Positions 34,071-42,867 of a stretch of 64,000 nt of DNA are shown piece by piece. The first letter of the stretch is position 1, and the number at the start of each line of letters is the position of its first letter. The DNA is from Neobacillus sp. PS3-40 (GTDB taxonomy: Bacteria > Bacillota > Bacilli > Bacillales > Cytobacillaceae): NCBI RefSeq assembly GCF_030915485.1, contig NZ_CP133266.1, forward strand, positions 2,856,001 to 2,920,000, given 5' to 3'. The notes beneath the pieces were generated by a model. That model saw nothing but the letters and a program-made list of their open reading frames with translations. It had not been told where the DNA came from and made no database searches. Position numbers and translations under genes: made by a program.

Positions 34071-35396
34071 TTGGTAACTTTCTATCGAGGAGTCCTTTTT
34101 CTAGCAGCTTCCGCATTTTTGGGAGAAAGTATTGAATTTCTGGTAAATATGATTTTGGTAAAGGAGTTAGGGAAACATGGACTTGGGCTTTATATGTCAA
34201 TTCTTCCGTCCATTTTTTTGATTGTCTTACTATCTAGCTTTGAACTTCAGGTCTCCATTTCAAAGTTCATTGCCGAAAAAGAGAGAAGATACCATCGAAG
34301 CATTCTTCATCATGCATTAACAATTGCCATCATTTTTATGAGCCTCCTTTTTTTAATAGCCATGGCCACAATACCTTATGTATCAGTTTTTGATTCGTAC
34401 CATCCTTATACTCGATGGTTAGTTATCATTCTCATACCTATTATTTCGTTCACATCGGTTGCGAGAGGCTATTTCATGGGAAGCCACCAAATGGGAAAAA
34501 TAGCCCTTTCTAATTTTTTAAGAAAAGCCTTTCAGTTAGCAGTTTTTATTGGGATATTCAGATACTTCCAATTTGATACCCAAACAGCTGTATTAATTGC
34601 AATTGGAACTCTTATTGGTAGCGAAGTCATTGTGCTTCTCTATCTAGTTTGCACTTTCATTATTCAGTACCAGCACATGAAGCGTTTGCCTTTTTCAAAT
34701 TTAAACCGAAGAGTTGTCCGAAAAAATTTAATGTCAGTATCGATACCAACAACAGGATTACGTTTATTTGCTGCTTTCACTACCGCTATACAGCCATTTT
34801 TGATTAAAACTGCCTTAATTAGATCGGGGCTTACAGATATTATAGCTACCGAGCAGTTTGGAATGTTAGCCGGAATTGCCATTTCGATTGGATTTTTTCC
34901 AGCCTTTATTGCCCATTCCCTGTTGATTGTTCTTATTCCAACTGTTTCAAAAGCCTATTCTGAAAAGGATTATGCTGCCCTACAAAAAATGTTAAATCAT
35001 GTGATTAGGATTACATTTCTTTACGGAGTTCCAGCAGTTGCTATTTTCTACTTTTTTGGAAGCACACTTACTTCTAAGTTCTTTCATTCAACCGATGCAG
35101 CTGTTTTCTTACAAATGCTTTGGCCATTCTTTCTCTTTCACTTTTTCATTATACCAACACAGGCATTTTTAATTGGACTTGGGATGCTTAAAGATATTTT
35201 TCTCCAAACAATTTGGTCAACGGCCATTTCTTATTCCATTATCCTTTACTTAGGTTCTTTACCAGAATGGAGAATGCAGGGGGTAATGATTGGCATGAAC
35301 ACAGGAGCTGTTTTGCTTTCGCTCATGCATTATTTAACAGTTTGTAAGAAAATAAGAGTATCAATCCTGACGAGAGATCTAATTCATGAAAGTTAA
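34071..35396 (+). CDS. Polysaccharide flippase of the SpoVB/MurJ-like (MOP) family
   Basis: A 441-residue membrane protein with about 12-14 helices and an MATE/oligosaccharide-flippase layout. Near the start, FLGESIEFLVNMILVKELGK is typical of SpoVB/YkvU homologues. It likely flips a lipid-linked saccharide during cortex or wall synthesis. TTG start at 34071, 10 nt after AAGGAG. Single gene ending in a bidirectional terminator. SpoVB versus YkvU cannot be decided here. Confidence 0.8.
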   Translation: MVTFYRGVLFLAASAFLGESIEFLVNMILVKELGKHGLGLYMSILPSIFLIVLLSSFELQVSISKFIAEKERRYHRSILHHALTIAIIFMSLLFLIAMATIPYVSVFDSYHPYTRWLVIILIPIISFTSVARGYFMGSHQMGKIALSNFLRKAFQLAVFIGIFRYFQFDTQTAVLIAIGTLIGSEVIVLLYLVCTFIIQYQHMKRLPFSNLNRRVVRKNLMSVSIPTTGLRLFAAFTTAIQPFLIKTALIRSGLTDIIATEQFGMLAGIAISIGFFPAFIAHSLLIVLIPTVSKAYSEKDYAALQKMLNHVIRITFLYGVPAVAIFYFFGSTLTSKFFHSTDAAVFLQMLWPFFLFHFFIIPTQAFLIGLGMLKDIFLQTIWSTAISYSIILYLGSLPEWRMQGVMIGMNTGAVLLSLMHYLTVCKKIRVSILTRDLIHES

Positions 35397-35441
35397 GCAA
35401 GAGCGATCTCGTATAGATGGATTATAGGTAGACAGATATAA

Positions 35442-35467
35442 AAACAGGCTGGATATCCGGCCTGTTT
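35442..35467. terminator. Bidirectional terminator
   Basis: AAACAGGC / GCCTGTTT with an inner GGATATCC palindrome; A-run on one side and T-run on the other. It touches the stop of the Bax-inhibitor-1 gene and serves both convergent genes. Confidence 0.8.
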
Positions 35468-36101
35468 AGTCTTTACTAGATAGAATCCCAAAGATCCTCA
35501 ATAGGTCAAGAAAGAGATTAATAAAGTTTAAATATAGGTTTAGGGCCATTAAAGGCACCTCTTCATGCCTAACTCCATGGCGCTTCATTCGGTTAAAATC
35601 AAATAAAACGTAACCACTAAAAACCATAACTCCAATAAATGAATATGCAAGCATTGCTGTTGTGCCTAGTGGCCAAAAAATATTAAAAATTGAGATGGAC
35701 ACTAATGCAAGAAGAGCAGCCATCAGGAATCCACCTAAAAAGGAAAAATTCCTTTTTGTTTTAGTAGCATAGATTGCAAGGCCTGTAAAAATAGTAGTTG
35801 TACTTGCGAATGCCAACATCACAGTATTGGGTCCAGATATTGCCAAGTAATGTGCAACAATTGGATAAATGGTAATCCCAGAAATAAAGGTGAAAATATA
35901 GAGGAATGAGTAAGAGACCATTTTCCTTCTCCTCAAAAAGAAGGCCGATAAAAGCATGACCATCTCTACGATAGCCAAGGGAAAAAATAATCCTGCTGGA
36001 ACATAAACACCTGCCAATGTACCAAGAAAGGAAAAGGCAAGGGAAAGAGCAAAGGACCTAAGTACCGATGGCATGAATTGGTTTGCAGTTTGTGAATACA
36101 T
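35466..36101 (-). CDS. Bax inhibitor-1/YetJ family membrane protein
   Basis: A 211-residue protein with seven hydrophobic helices and the BI-1 ending LYLNFINLFLDLLRIFG. B. subtilis YetJ of this family is a pH-sensitive calcium leak channel. ATG at 36101, 8 nt after GAGGTG, is preferred over GTG at 36107. A candidate Asp pair for calcium lies in the C-terminal helices (LFDFNR, FLDLLR). Confidence 0.85.
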   Translation of the reverse strand: MYSQTANQFMPSVLRSFALSLAFSFLGTLAGVYVPAGLFFPLAIVEMVMLLSAFFLRRRKMVSYSFLYIFTFISGITIYPIVAHYLAISGPNTVMLAFASTTTIFTGLAIYATKTKRNFSFLGGFLMAALLALVSISIFNIFWPLGTTAMLAYSFIGVMVFSGYVLFDFNRMKRHGVRHEEVPLMALNLYLNFINLFLDLLRIFGILSSKD

Positions 36102-36181
36102 TTGCACTACACCTCATTTGAAATTCTTATTCAAAAATAACGAGCTTGTGAGTCAGCCTATTAATATATACGAAATTTGGG

Positions 36182-36571
36182 TCAAGATGTTTCATCTTTT
36201 CTAGAAAAATCTTTTAAGAGGTCCCTAATTTCTACAAGCAGCTCCTCCGTTTTATCGATTTTCACAATTTCCTTCACTTCTTCTTTTCTTTTAAAACGAT
36301 TGATTAATTTTATAAATAGAAAAATGGAGAAAGAGATAATAATAAAATCTACGATTGATTGAATAAAAAGTCCATATTGTAATTTTTCCTCGTTTATTGT
36401 TATTGCAAGGTCGGTAAAATCAATTCCTCCCATTAATAAACCAACCAAAGGCATGAGAACATCCTTGACAAGGGAAGCAACAATTTTTCCAAATGCTCCG
36501 CCAATGATGACACCAACAGCCAGATCAATAACATTACCTTTGATCGCAAACATTTTAAATTCATTCCACAT
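36182..36571 (-). CDS. mscL: Large-conductance mechanosensitive channel
   Basis: A 129-residue MscL: N-terminal [20 protein letters not shown], first membrane helix with [22 protein letters not shown], second helix, and charged C-terminal bundle. It opens under membrane tension to release solutes at hypo-osmotic shock. ATG at 36571 follows GGAGGT; the frame upstream is not coding. Confidence 0.96.
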   Translation of the reverse strand: MWNEFKMFAIKGNVIDLAVGVIIGGAFGKIVASLVKDVLMPLVGLLMGGIDFTDLAITINEEKLQYGLFIQSIVDFIIISFSIFLFIKLINRFKRKEEVKEIVKIDKTEELLVEIRDLLKDFSRKDETS

Positions 36572-36649
36572 TATGATTACCTCCAAACTATCTTTTTTCT
36601 TGTAGTTGCTCATTGTAACCTATACTTCTTTATCTTAGCAAATAGTAAG

Positions 36650-36678
36650 TTGACAGGCACTGTGTTTTTATCTATAGT
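36650..36678 (+). promoter_or_regulatory. Promoter of queF leader
   Basis: TTGACA (36650-36655) and TATAGT (36673-36678) with 17-bp spacing; start near 36685. Confidence 0.85.
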
Positions 36679-36717
36679 AACAGTGTTAATTAAATAAGAT
36701 TAACCCGTATACTGCGG

Positions 36718-36798
36718 GAGAGGTTCATAGCAGACACCCTCTTTAAAAAACTATGGAATGGAGAAATCAACCATATCCTTAGGATGTGGTTTTTTATT
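36718..36798 (+). promoter_or_regulatory. preQ1-I riboswitch with terminator
   Basis: Aptamer at 36718-36753: AGAGGTTCATAGC, then ACACCCTCTTTAAAAAACTA, which forms the small H-type pseudoknot. The terminator AACCATATCC / GGATGTGGTT with TTTTTTATTT follows at 36769-36798. PreQ1 binding would shut off the downstream queF. Confidence 0.93.
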
Positions 36799-36861
36799 TC
36801 TGTAAATTCTATTGGTTTAGGGGCTCTCAGTATGGCACGGGTCATATAGGAGGCTTAATTT

Positions 36862-37359
36862 ATGTCAGGAAGAACAGATGAAGAATTAGAAGGTGTAACA
36901 CTGTTAGGAAATCAAGGAACAAGGTATTTATTTGAATATACACCAGATGTTTTGGAGGCTTTTGAAAATAAGCACCCAAACCGAGATTATTTCGTAAAAT
37001 TTAACTTTCCAGAGTTTACGAGCCTATGTCCTAAAACAGGACAGCCTGACTTTGCTACTATTTACATTAGCTATATTCCAGACAAAAAAATGGTTGAGAG
37101 CAAGTCATTGAAACTCTATCTTTTCAGTTTCCGAAACCATGGGGATTTTCATGAAGACTGCATGAACATTATTATGAATGATTTAATCAAGTTAATGGAC
37201 CCAAGATATATTGAAGTATGGGGCAAGTTTACACCTAGAGGCGGCATCTCCATTGATCCATACTGCAACTGGGGAAAACCAGGGACTAAGTTTGAAGAAA
37301 TGGCCAATTATCGTCTAATGAACCATGATCTGTATCCGGAGAAAATTGATAACCGATAA
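36862..37359 (+). CDS. queF: NADPH-dependent 7-cyano-7-deazaguanine reductase
   Basis: A 165-residue type I QueF converting preQ0 to preQ1 for queuosine synthesis. Active-site motif [13 protein letters not shown] contains the nucleophile Cys; [20 protein letters not shown] is the substrate/NADPH motif. AGGAGG precedes the ATG. The preQ1-I riboswitch upstream confirms the pathway. It stands alone, not with queCDE. Confidence 0.97.
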   Translation: MSGRTDEELEGVTLLGNQGTRYLFEYTPDVLEAFENKHPNRDYFVKFNFPEFTSLCPKTGQPDFATIYISYIPDKKMVESKSLKLYLFSFRNHGDFHEDCMNIIMNDLIKLMDPRYIEVWGKFTPRGGISIDPYCNWGKPGTKFEEMANYRLMNHDLYPEKIDNR

Positions 37360-37367
37360 AAATGGGA

Positions 37368-37424
37368 GAAGAAGAATCTTATTGCAGGTGCGAGTAATTA
37401 CCTGTCTGAGATCCTTCTTTTTTT
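37368..37424 (+). terminator. Terminator after queF
   Basis: GAAGAATCT..AGGT pairs imperfectly with ACCT..AGATCCTTC and is followed by TTTTTTTT. Confidence 0.7.
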
Positions 37425-37523
37425 GCTAATCAGAATTTATATCCATAAATTCCGCTAGCGCATAAGGGCAACTACGCTTCTGTCATCGCCCTTAGGGGCT
37501 CGCCAATCAGCGAGTTTTCTTTA
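37425..37523 (+). repeat. ~100-bp dispersed repeat, copy 1
   Basis: From GCTAATCAGAATTTAT to GCGAGTTTTCTTTAT. It is nearly identical to the inverted copy at 56217-56311 and partly matches 57648-57689 and 59969-60040. Its 3' end, CTCGCCAATCAGCGAGTTTT, forms a small terminator-like hairpin. Confidence 0.88.
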
Positions 37524-37580
37524 TATGGGGCCAATTCCTCAAAAATTTCTAAATCACAAAGTTTTTGTGTTATGCAGGTG

Positions 37581-37671
37581 GCGGGTAAAACGTTATTTTC
37601 CGCGGGTAAAAGTTAAAATGCGCGGGTAAATAGTCAATTCGCGCGGGTAAATACCAAAAGTTCGCGGGTAA
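37581..37671 (+). repeat. Five-unit GCGGGTAA array with ~21-bp period
   Basis: GCGGGTAA begins at 37581, 37602, 37622, 37643 and 37664, spaced 21, 20, 21 and 21 bp. Spacers are AT-rich and differ. The spacing equals two helical turns, putting all units on one face of the DNA. No gene, promoter or origin is recognised in it. Confidence 0.8.
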
Positions 37672-37733
37672 CAGGGAAAATCTTTATAACGATTCTCAAA
37701 TAAAGGATTTGTGGGGGAGACATTAGAAAAATA

Positions 37734-37762
37734 AAAAGGTGCCCAAAAATCCTTTGGACACC
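37734..37762 (-). terminator. Terminator of the M29 aminopeptidase gene
   Basis: On the minus strand AGGTGTCCAAA pairs with TTTGGGCACCT, followed by TTTTTATTTTT. Confidence 0.85.
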
Positions 37763-37775
37763 TGCAAAATCTCTA

Positions 37776-39008
37776 TTAGAACGCCCAATTTCCATTCCGG
37801 AACACTGCTTCTATTTTTCCATCCGCAGTAATCCCATCAATGTCCATTTCAGCTGAGCCGATCATGAAATCAACGTGAGTTAGACTTTGATTTAGTCCGT
37901 TTTCCTTTTGCTCATCTGCAGTCATTTTCTTTCCGCCTTCAATACAGAAAGCGTATGCGCTGCCAATAGCTAAATGGTTAGATGCATTTTCGTCAAACAA
38001 TGTGTTGAAGAAAAGAATATCCGATTGTGAAATAGGTGAGTTAACAGGAACGAGTGCGACTTCACCAAGATAATGAGAGCCTTCATCTGTTTCTACAAGG
38101 CGTTTCAAAATATCTTCTCCTTCTTCAGCTTTTACGTCAATTATTTTCCCGTTTTCAAAAGTAACCGAGAAACGGTCGATGATATTTCCACCATAGCTTA
38201 AAGGCTTTGTGCTGGCTACAGTACCATTTACACCTGTTTTTAATGGTACGGTAAAGACTTCTTCTGTCGGCATATTCGCCATAAACTCAAATCCATTTTC
38301 ATTAACGCTACCAGCACCTACCCAAATATGAGTTTTTGGAAGTTCAATTGTAAGATCTGTTCCTTGCGCTTTATAATGAAGTTTTTCATATCGTTTTTCA
38401 TTTAAATATTGAACTTTTTCGTGTAGAGTTTCGTCATGCTTTTTCCAAGCCTCAACTGGATTTTCTGTATCCACACGAGTAGCTTTAAAAATGGCATCCC
38501 AAAGTTTTGTTACCTGACTATCCACAGGCTCATTAGGGAAAACCTTAGCAGCCCAAGCAGGAGCAGCAGCTGCAATAACGGTCCAGCTCACCTTGTCGGA
38601 CTGAACAGCTTGGCGATATTTTATTAATGCTTTTCCTGCGGCCTTCTGGAAGTTTGAAATTCGCTCTGGATTTACCCCTTTTAATAAATCAGGGCTAGAG
38701 GAAATGATTGACATAAAGGCAGCTCCTTTTTCTACCATTTCCTCTCTTTCTTTAGCATGCCAAACTGGATACTCAGTAAAGACTTCTTCTGCTGCAAGGT
38801 CATATTTGGTTCTTGAGACAGTATCATCATTCCAGTTGACAACGACATCATATGCCCCAGTTTCGTATGCCTTCTTTACAACGTGTCGAACCAATTCTGC
38901 GGCATCTATTGTTGCATAAACAACTAATGTTTGACCCTTTTGAATATTCACGCCAACCTTTACAGCGAGTTCTGCGTATTTCTCTAAATTCTGTTGAAAA
39001 TCACTCAT
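37776..39008 (-). CDS. M29 family aminopeptidase (AmpS-like)
   Basis: A 410-residue metalloaminopeptidase of family M29 (AmpS/aminopeptidase T). Family motifs include ELPKTHIWVGAG, the metal-binding EVFTVP and GEVALVP segments, and the C-terminal ending THVDFMIGSAEMDIDGI. It releases N-terminal residues from peptides in the cytoplasm. AAAGGAG precedes the ATG. Monocistronic with its own terminator. Confidence 0.93.
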   Translation of the reverse strand: MSDFQQNLEKYAELAVKVGVNIQKGQTLVVYATIDAAELVRHVVKKAYETGAYDVVVNWNDDTVSRTKYDLAAEEVFTEYPVWHAKEREEMVEKGAAFMSIISSSPDLLKGVNPERISNFQKAAGKALIKYRQAVQSDKVSWTVIAAAAPAWAAKVFPNEPVDSQVTKLWDAIFKATRVDTENPVEAWKKHDETLHEKVQYLNEKRYEKLHYKAQGTDLTIELPKTHIWVGAGSVNENGFEFMANMPTEEVFTVPLKTGVNGTVASTKPLSYGGNIIDRFSVTFENGKIIDVKAEEGEDILKRLVETDEGSHYLGEVALVPVNSPISQSDILFFNTLFDENASNHLAIGSAYAFCIEGGKKMTADEQKENGLNQSLTHVDFMIGSAEMDIDGITADGKIEAVFRNGNWAF

Positions 39009-39104
39009 CTTTTAATCTCCTTTGTCAGAATGTTCATGTATATTTTAGCCTTTCTTAATGGAAAAAGAAACGTTAACATTTTAGTATTAGAGGTAAATGC
39101 AAAT

Positions 39105-40367
39105 TTAGTGTATTCGCTGTCTTTCAAACGTATTAAACATGACCCAATACAAGCCAGCACTAAATAAGGCAAGGAGGGCTAAAGAAAAGAATGTCCACTC
39201 GTATCCAATCCAAACCGTCAGTGGAATGGCAAGTGGGGCGATTGTTCGACTGATCGTAAATCGTAAGCTTGCTGCGGCAAAATACTGCCCTCTCATATGT
39301 TCAGGGGCAAGTTTTGAAACAAAGCTTTGTTGGAGCCCAGCCGATACTAATTCTCCGAGTGTGAAAATAGCCATGCCAAGAATAAATCCCCAAACCAAAT
39401 GGGTTTGACCAAAAACAAAGATAGCCATTGCATAAAAGATAGAAGATAACATAAAAACATTTCGTTCACTATAGTTGCTCATCCATTTTGTTATAAAAAC
39501 TGTCAATAATGCTACTAGCAAGCCATTTTCAGCAAGGACAATCCCAAAAGCCTGCTCCGCTTTTACACTTAAGGACCAATGACCAAATGAGAAGAGACTT
39601 TGACTGTTCATGACATCTTTAATATAGACGGGAATTAATAAGTCTAATTGCATAAAAGTTTGGCCAGCTAGCACTCCCGCAATGATAAATAAAAGGAATG
39701 CTTTATCTTTAATAATCAATGAATAATCTTTTATTTGATTTTGTAAAAAATAATACCATTTTCCAGTTTGCTCTGTTACTTCGAATGTGCGGTTTGGGGC
39801 TGTTTCCCTAGTCATTTTTGCAAGGATAATCCCGAGTAAAATACATAGTATTCCTGCAACGACTAAAAGTTGGAAGCGATAATGAACATAAAAAATAGAT
39901 CCTAGAATAGGGCCAATGACTACTGCTATATTAATAGAGGTATAAAAAACAGCGAAAACGCTACTTCGATGCTTTTCTTCAACAACGTCGGCCACCATTG
40001 CTTGACTTGCAGGCCAATAAAATGAACCAAACACTCCAGCAACAGCAAAGGCTATAAAACCAAGCCAAGGAGCGTCTAACCATGGTGAAACGGATAGGCC
40101 AAAGACTAAAAACGAAAGGCCCTGGCCTATTGATGAGAGAACCATCATTCGTTTTCTACCAAAACGATCTGCACAATATCCTCCCATAAGGTTAGCTATA
40201 ACTGAAAAGACTTGTGAGAATACTAATAATAGTCCTGCTTTGCTCTTGCCAAACTCAACTGCAAAATAAATGGTTAAAAATGGAAAAAACATCCAAAAGG
40301 TAATATTCATCATCGCTTCGGCAAATAAGCGAACTTTTAAATTCGGGTCCCAATCTCTAATTCTCAT
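39105..40367 (-). CDS. MFS transporter
   Basis: A 420-residue, 12-helix major facilitator protein with motif A in GGYCADRFGRKRMMVLS. It resembles drug/metabolite exporters of the DHA1 type (MdtH/YttB-like), substrate unknown. ATG at 40367 follows ACGAGG; the 13-codon upstream extension is not supported. Single gene. Confidence 0.83.
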   Translation of the reverse strand: MRIRDWDPNLKVRLFAEAMMNITFWMFFPFLTIYFAVEFGKSKAGLLLVFSQVFSVIANLMGGYCADRFGRKRMMVLSSIGQGLSFLVFGLSVSPWLDAPWLGFIAFAVAGVFGSFYWPASQAMVADVVEEKHRSSVFAVFYTSINIAVVIGPILGSIFYVHYRFQLLVVAGILCILLGIILAKMTRETAPNRTFEVTEQTGKWYYFLQNQIKDYSLIIKDKAFLLFIIAGVLAGQTFMQLDLLIPVYIKDVMNSQSLFSFGHWSLSVKAEQAFGIVLAENGLLVALLTVFITKWMSNYSERNVFMLSSIFYAMAIFVFGQTHLVWGFILGMAIFTLGELVSAGLQQSFVSKLAPEHMRGQYFAAASLRFTISRTIAPLAIPLTVWIGYEWTFFSLALLALFSAGLYWVMFNTFERQRIH

Positions 40368-40432
40368 ATTGTGGCCTCGTTTCTTTTTTGATAGCCTTTT
40401 CATCATACTATTTTATTGGAATTCTTTACAAG

Positions 40433-40471
40433 AAAAAAGGTAAGCGCATCAAGTATATGCACTTACCTTTT
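40433..40471 (-). terminator. Terminator of topB
   Basis: AAAAGGTAAG..GCAT / ATGC..CTTACCTTTT stem with T-rich tail on the minus strand; A/T symmetry makes it bidirectional. Confidence 0.85.
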
Positions 40472-40482
40472 AACTATTCATA

Positions 40483-42570
40483 TTAATCTTGTTTGTTTAG
40501 TGCTTGCAACAGCAAATCGCCTAAGCTTGTTCCAAAATCTTCTTTTTGGGAATATTTTTGAACAAGCTTTCTTGCTTCATGTTTATTGACGGCTTTTTTC
40601 TTTTCCTCTGCTTTCTCTACAACATTACATGGTCGACATTGGAAGTAAAGACCTGCTTTTCCATCATGCATTTCCATTTTTTTGTGACACTGTGGGCAGC
40701 GGCGGTTGGATAGCTTTGGATCTTTTCGTTTCCGGTAAGAACATTCCAAATTGGAACAAACGAGCACTTTTCCTTCTTTTGTGTTCCTTTCTTTGAGAAA
40801 GGAATCGCATTCAGGACATTTAGAACCTGTTAAATTGTGAGCCCGATAAGACTTGTCGCTTGTTTTAATTTCGGAAACAAGTTGTTCAGTTTGACGGCGG
40901 ACTTTTTGTGAAAAAGCTTTTGGATCTGCTTTTCCTTTTGAAATCTGTTCCAGCTCCTGTTCCCACTTTGCAGTCAGTTCAGGCGATTTTAATTCATCAT
41001 TAACGAGGTCAATCAGTTGTTTGCCTTTTTTGGTAGGATAAAAACGACCATTTTGCCGTTCCACAACTTCAGATGAAACCAGTCGCTCAATAATCTCTGC
41101 TCGTGTCGCTGGGGTACCGAGCCCGAATTTTTCCATCTGTCCTAAGATATCAGCTTCAGAATGGCGAAGTGGTGGCTCTGTCCACTTTGAATTAAGTGTT
41201 GTATTTTTAACGATAAAAGATTGACCCTGTGTGAGTTTCTGAATCCCAGTTAGTAACGATTCAGTTTCTTCTTTTCCTAGAACCTTTTTGAATCCCAAAT
41301 CAATAACAGTTGATTCTTTAGAGGTAAATGTTTCACCCTCTATATTGATGATGGCTTGAATGGTTTCAAATTCATAAGCTGGATAGAAGAGTGCAAGGAA
41401 TCGTCTTGCAATTAGGTCATAAATTTTTCTTTCATCTGAATCAAGAGACCCGAGCTGAAGGCGTTCTTCTGTTGGAATGATCGCATGGTGATCGGTTACC
41501 TTTTCGTTGTTAAAGACACGTTTTGCAAGGACATTCCCCTTTTTTGCTAGAATAGAACGTACTTCTTCTTTGTAGCCAGAGTCCATTCCTTGAAGTCGAT
41601 CTGACATCGTTGCGACCATATCCGTTGTTAGGTAGCGAGAATCGGTCCGTGGATAGGAGACGAGTTTATTTTCATAAAGGCGCTGCAATACGGTTAATGT
41701 TTTTTTCGCCGAAAAACCAAACCGTTTATTGGCATCACGCTGTAAATCTGTTAAATCGTACGGTAATGGTTGCTGTTCTGACTTTTTCTTGCGTTCAATT
41801 TTTTCAATGACAGCTTTAGCACCAGTTATTTTCTTTTCTATCTTTTCAGCTGTTTCTTTATTGAAGATGCGTTTTTCATTGTTGTTTTCCCAATCGGCTG
41901 ATAGAGGACCGATGTTAGCTTGTAATGTCCAATATTCCTTTGGTTCGAATTTTTGGATTTGTTGTTCGCGTTCAAGTACCATCGAAAGCGTAGGGGTTTG
42001 CACTCTTCCTGCTGAAAGAGGGTCCTTGTATTTTGTTGTCAAAGCTCTTGAGACGTTAAGTCCAATTAGCCAATCAGCTTCGGCTCGGCAAACGGCAGAA
42101 TGGTAAAGGTCATCAAAAAGACTTCCTGGCTTTAATTGTTTAAAACCATCTTTAATGGCTCGGTCTGTTTGCGAAGAAATCCATAGTCTTTTAGTTGGTT
42201 TGTTAAAATGGACCTTTTCTAAAATCCAGCGAGCAACAAGCTCTCCCTCACGCCCAGCATCTGTTGCGATGATGCATTCCTTTATATCTTTTCGTTTAGC
42301 TAGCTCTTCAATTGTGCGGTATTGATGACTTGTTTGTTTGATTACCTTTAGTCCCATTTTATCTGGAATGATCGGTAGATCCTCTAGACGCCATGTTTTA
42401 TATTTATTGTCATAGTGCTCAGGCATTTTCAATTCAATTAGATGGCCTAATGCCCATGTGACAACATATTGGTTTCCTTCAATATAATTTCGATGGGTTT
42501 GGCTGCATCCAAGTACACGGGCAAGTTCCCGAGCTACACTGGGTTTTTCTGCAAGTACGAGAGATTTCAT
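40483..42570 (-). CDS. topB: DNA topoisomerase III
   Basis: A 695-residue type IA topoisomerase that decatenates DNA and resolves recombination intermediates. TOPRIM begins LVLAEKPSVARELARVLG with ATDAGREGELVARWI; the active-site tyrosine lies in SYPRTDSRYL. The C-terminus holds Cys-rich zinc modules (CPECDSFL...CSNLEC and CPQCHKKM...CRPC). AAAGGAG precedes the ATG. Length fits Bacillus TopB. Confidence 0.96.
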   Translation of the reverse strand: MKSLVLAEKPSVARELARVLGCSQTHRNYIEGNQYVVTWALGHLIELKMPEHYDNKYKTWRLEDLPIIPDKMGLKVIKQTSHQYRTIEELAKRKDIKECIIATDAGREGELVARWILEKVHFNKPTKRLWISSQTDRAIKDGFKQLKPGSLFDDLYHSAVCRAEADWLIGLNVSRALTTKYKDPLSAGRVQTPTLSMVLEREQQIQKFEPKEYWTLQANIGPLSADWENNNEKRIFNKETAEKIEKKITGAKAVIEKIERKKKSEQQPLPYDLTDLQRDANKRFGFSAKKTLTVLQRLYENKLVSYPRTDSRYLTTDMVATMSDRLQGMDSGYKEEVRSILAKKGNVLAKRVFNNEKVTDHHAIIPTEERLQLGSLDSDERKIYDLIARRFLALFYPAYEFETIQAIINIEGETFTSKESTVIDLGFKKVLGKEETESLLTGIQKLTQGQSFIVKNTTLNSKWTEPPLRHSEADILGQMEKFGLGTPATRAEIIERLVSSEVVERQNGRFYPTKKGKQLIDLVNDELKSPELTAKWEQELEQISKGKADPKAFSQKVRRQTEQLVSEIKTSDKSYRAHNLTGSKCPECDSFLKERNTKEGKVLVCSNLECSYRKRKDPKLSNRRCPQCHKKMEMHDGKAGLYFQCRPCNVVEKAEEKKKAVNKHEARKLVQKYSQKEDFGTSLGDLLLQALNKQD

Positions 42571-42682
42571 AATTGCTCCTTTCTATACGGTAAAGCTCTC
42601 CATACAGTATAACGGAAAATCGTAGGGTTTTGTAATTGACAAAGCTTTAATACACTATTGTGGTAAAATTCTGAAAATAATA

Positions 42683-42712
42683 TTGACAAATTATATTTTC
42701 AAACCATACAAT
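42683..42712 (+). promoter_or_regulatory. Promoter of the hutH leader
   Basis: TTGACA (42683-42688) and TACAAT (42707-42712) with 18-bp spacing; predicted start near 42719. Confidence 0.65.
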
Positions 42713-42743
42713 GAATAATAGCAATAATAGTAATAAGAATGGA

Positions 42744-42818
42744 ATGATGTGTATGGAAAATCTCATTTATTTACAAAATGAGACAATTTCAATAAAAGAG
42801 GCTGGGATCCGAATCTAA
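42744..42818 (+). CDS. Possible leader peptide upstream of hutH
   Basis: A 24-codon frame (MMCMENLIYLQNETISIKEA then GIRI) whose stop codon falls inside the loop side of the terminator at 42795-42850. The ribosome binding site is weak. It has no histidine codon, so classical His attenuation is unlikely. It may be chance or a regulatory leader. Confidence 0.3.
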   Translation: MMCMENLIYLQNETISIKEAGIRI

Positions 42819-42850
42819 TGTAGATTAGGAATCCAGCCTCTTTCTTTATT
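42795..42850 (+). terminator. Strong terminator/attenuator just before hutH
   Basis: AAAGAGGCTGG (42795-42805) pairs perfectly with CCAGCCTCTTT (42833-42843), with an inner AATCTA/TAGATT stem and a CTTTATTT tail. It ends about 20-30 nt before the hutH start, so transcripts from the promoter at 42683 must read through it. In B. subtilis the hut terminator is controlled by HutP; two UAG and one CAG triplets occur in the 3' arm here. Confidence 0.8.
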
Positions 42851-42867
42851 TAATTAGAGAGGTAGAG

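Noticed and set aside
37440-37700. CRISPR array
   Set aside because: The GCGGGTAA units are only 8 bp with 12-13 bp spacers, far below CRISPR dimensions, and there are no cas genes.
42744-42818. Histidine attenuator leader peptide
   Set aside because: The 24 codons contain no histidine, so ribosome stalling at His codons cannot operate.
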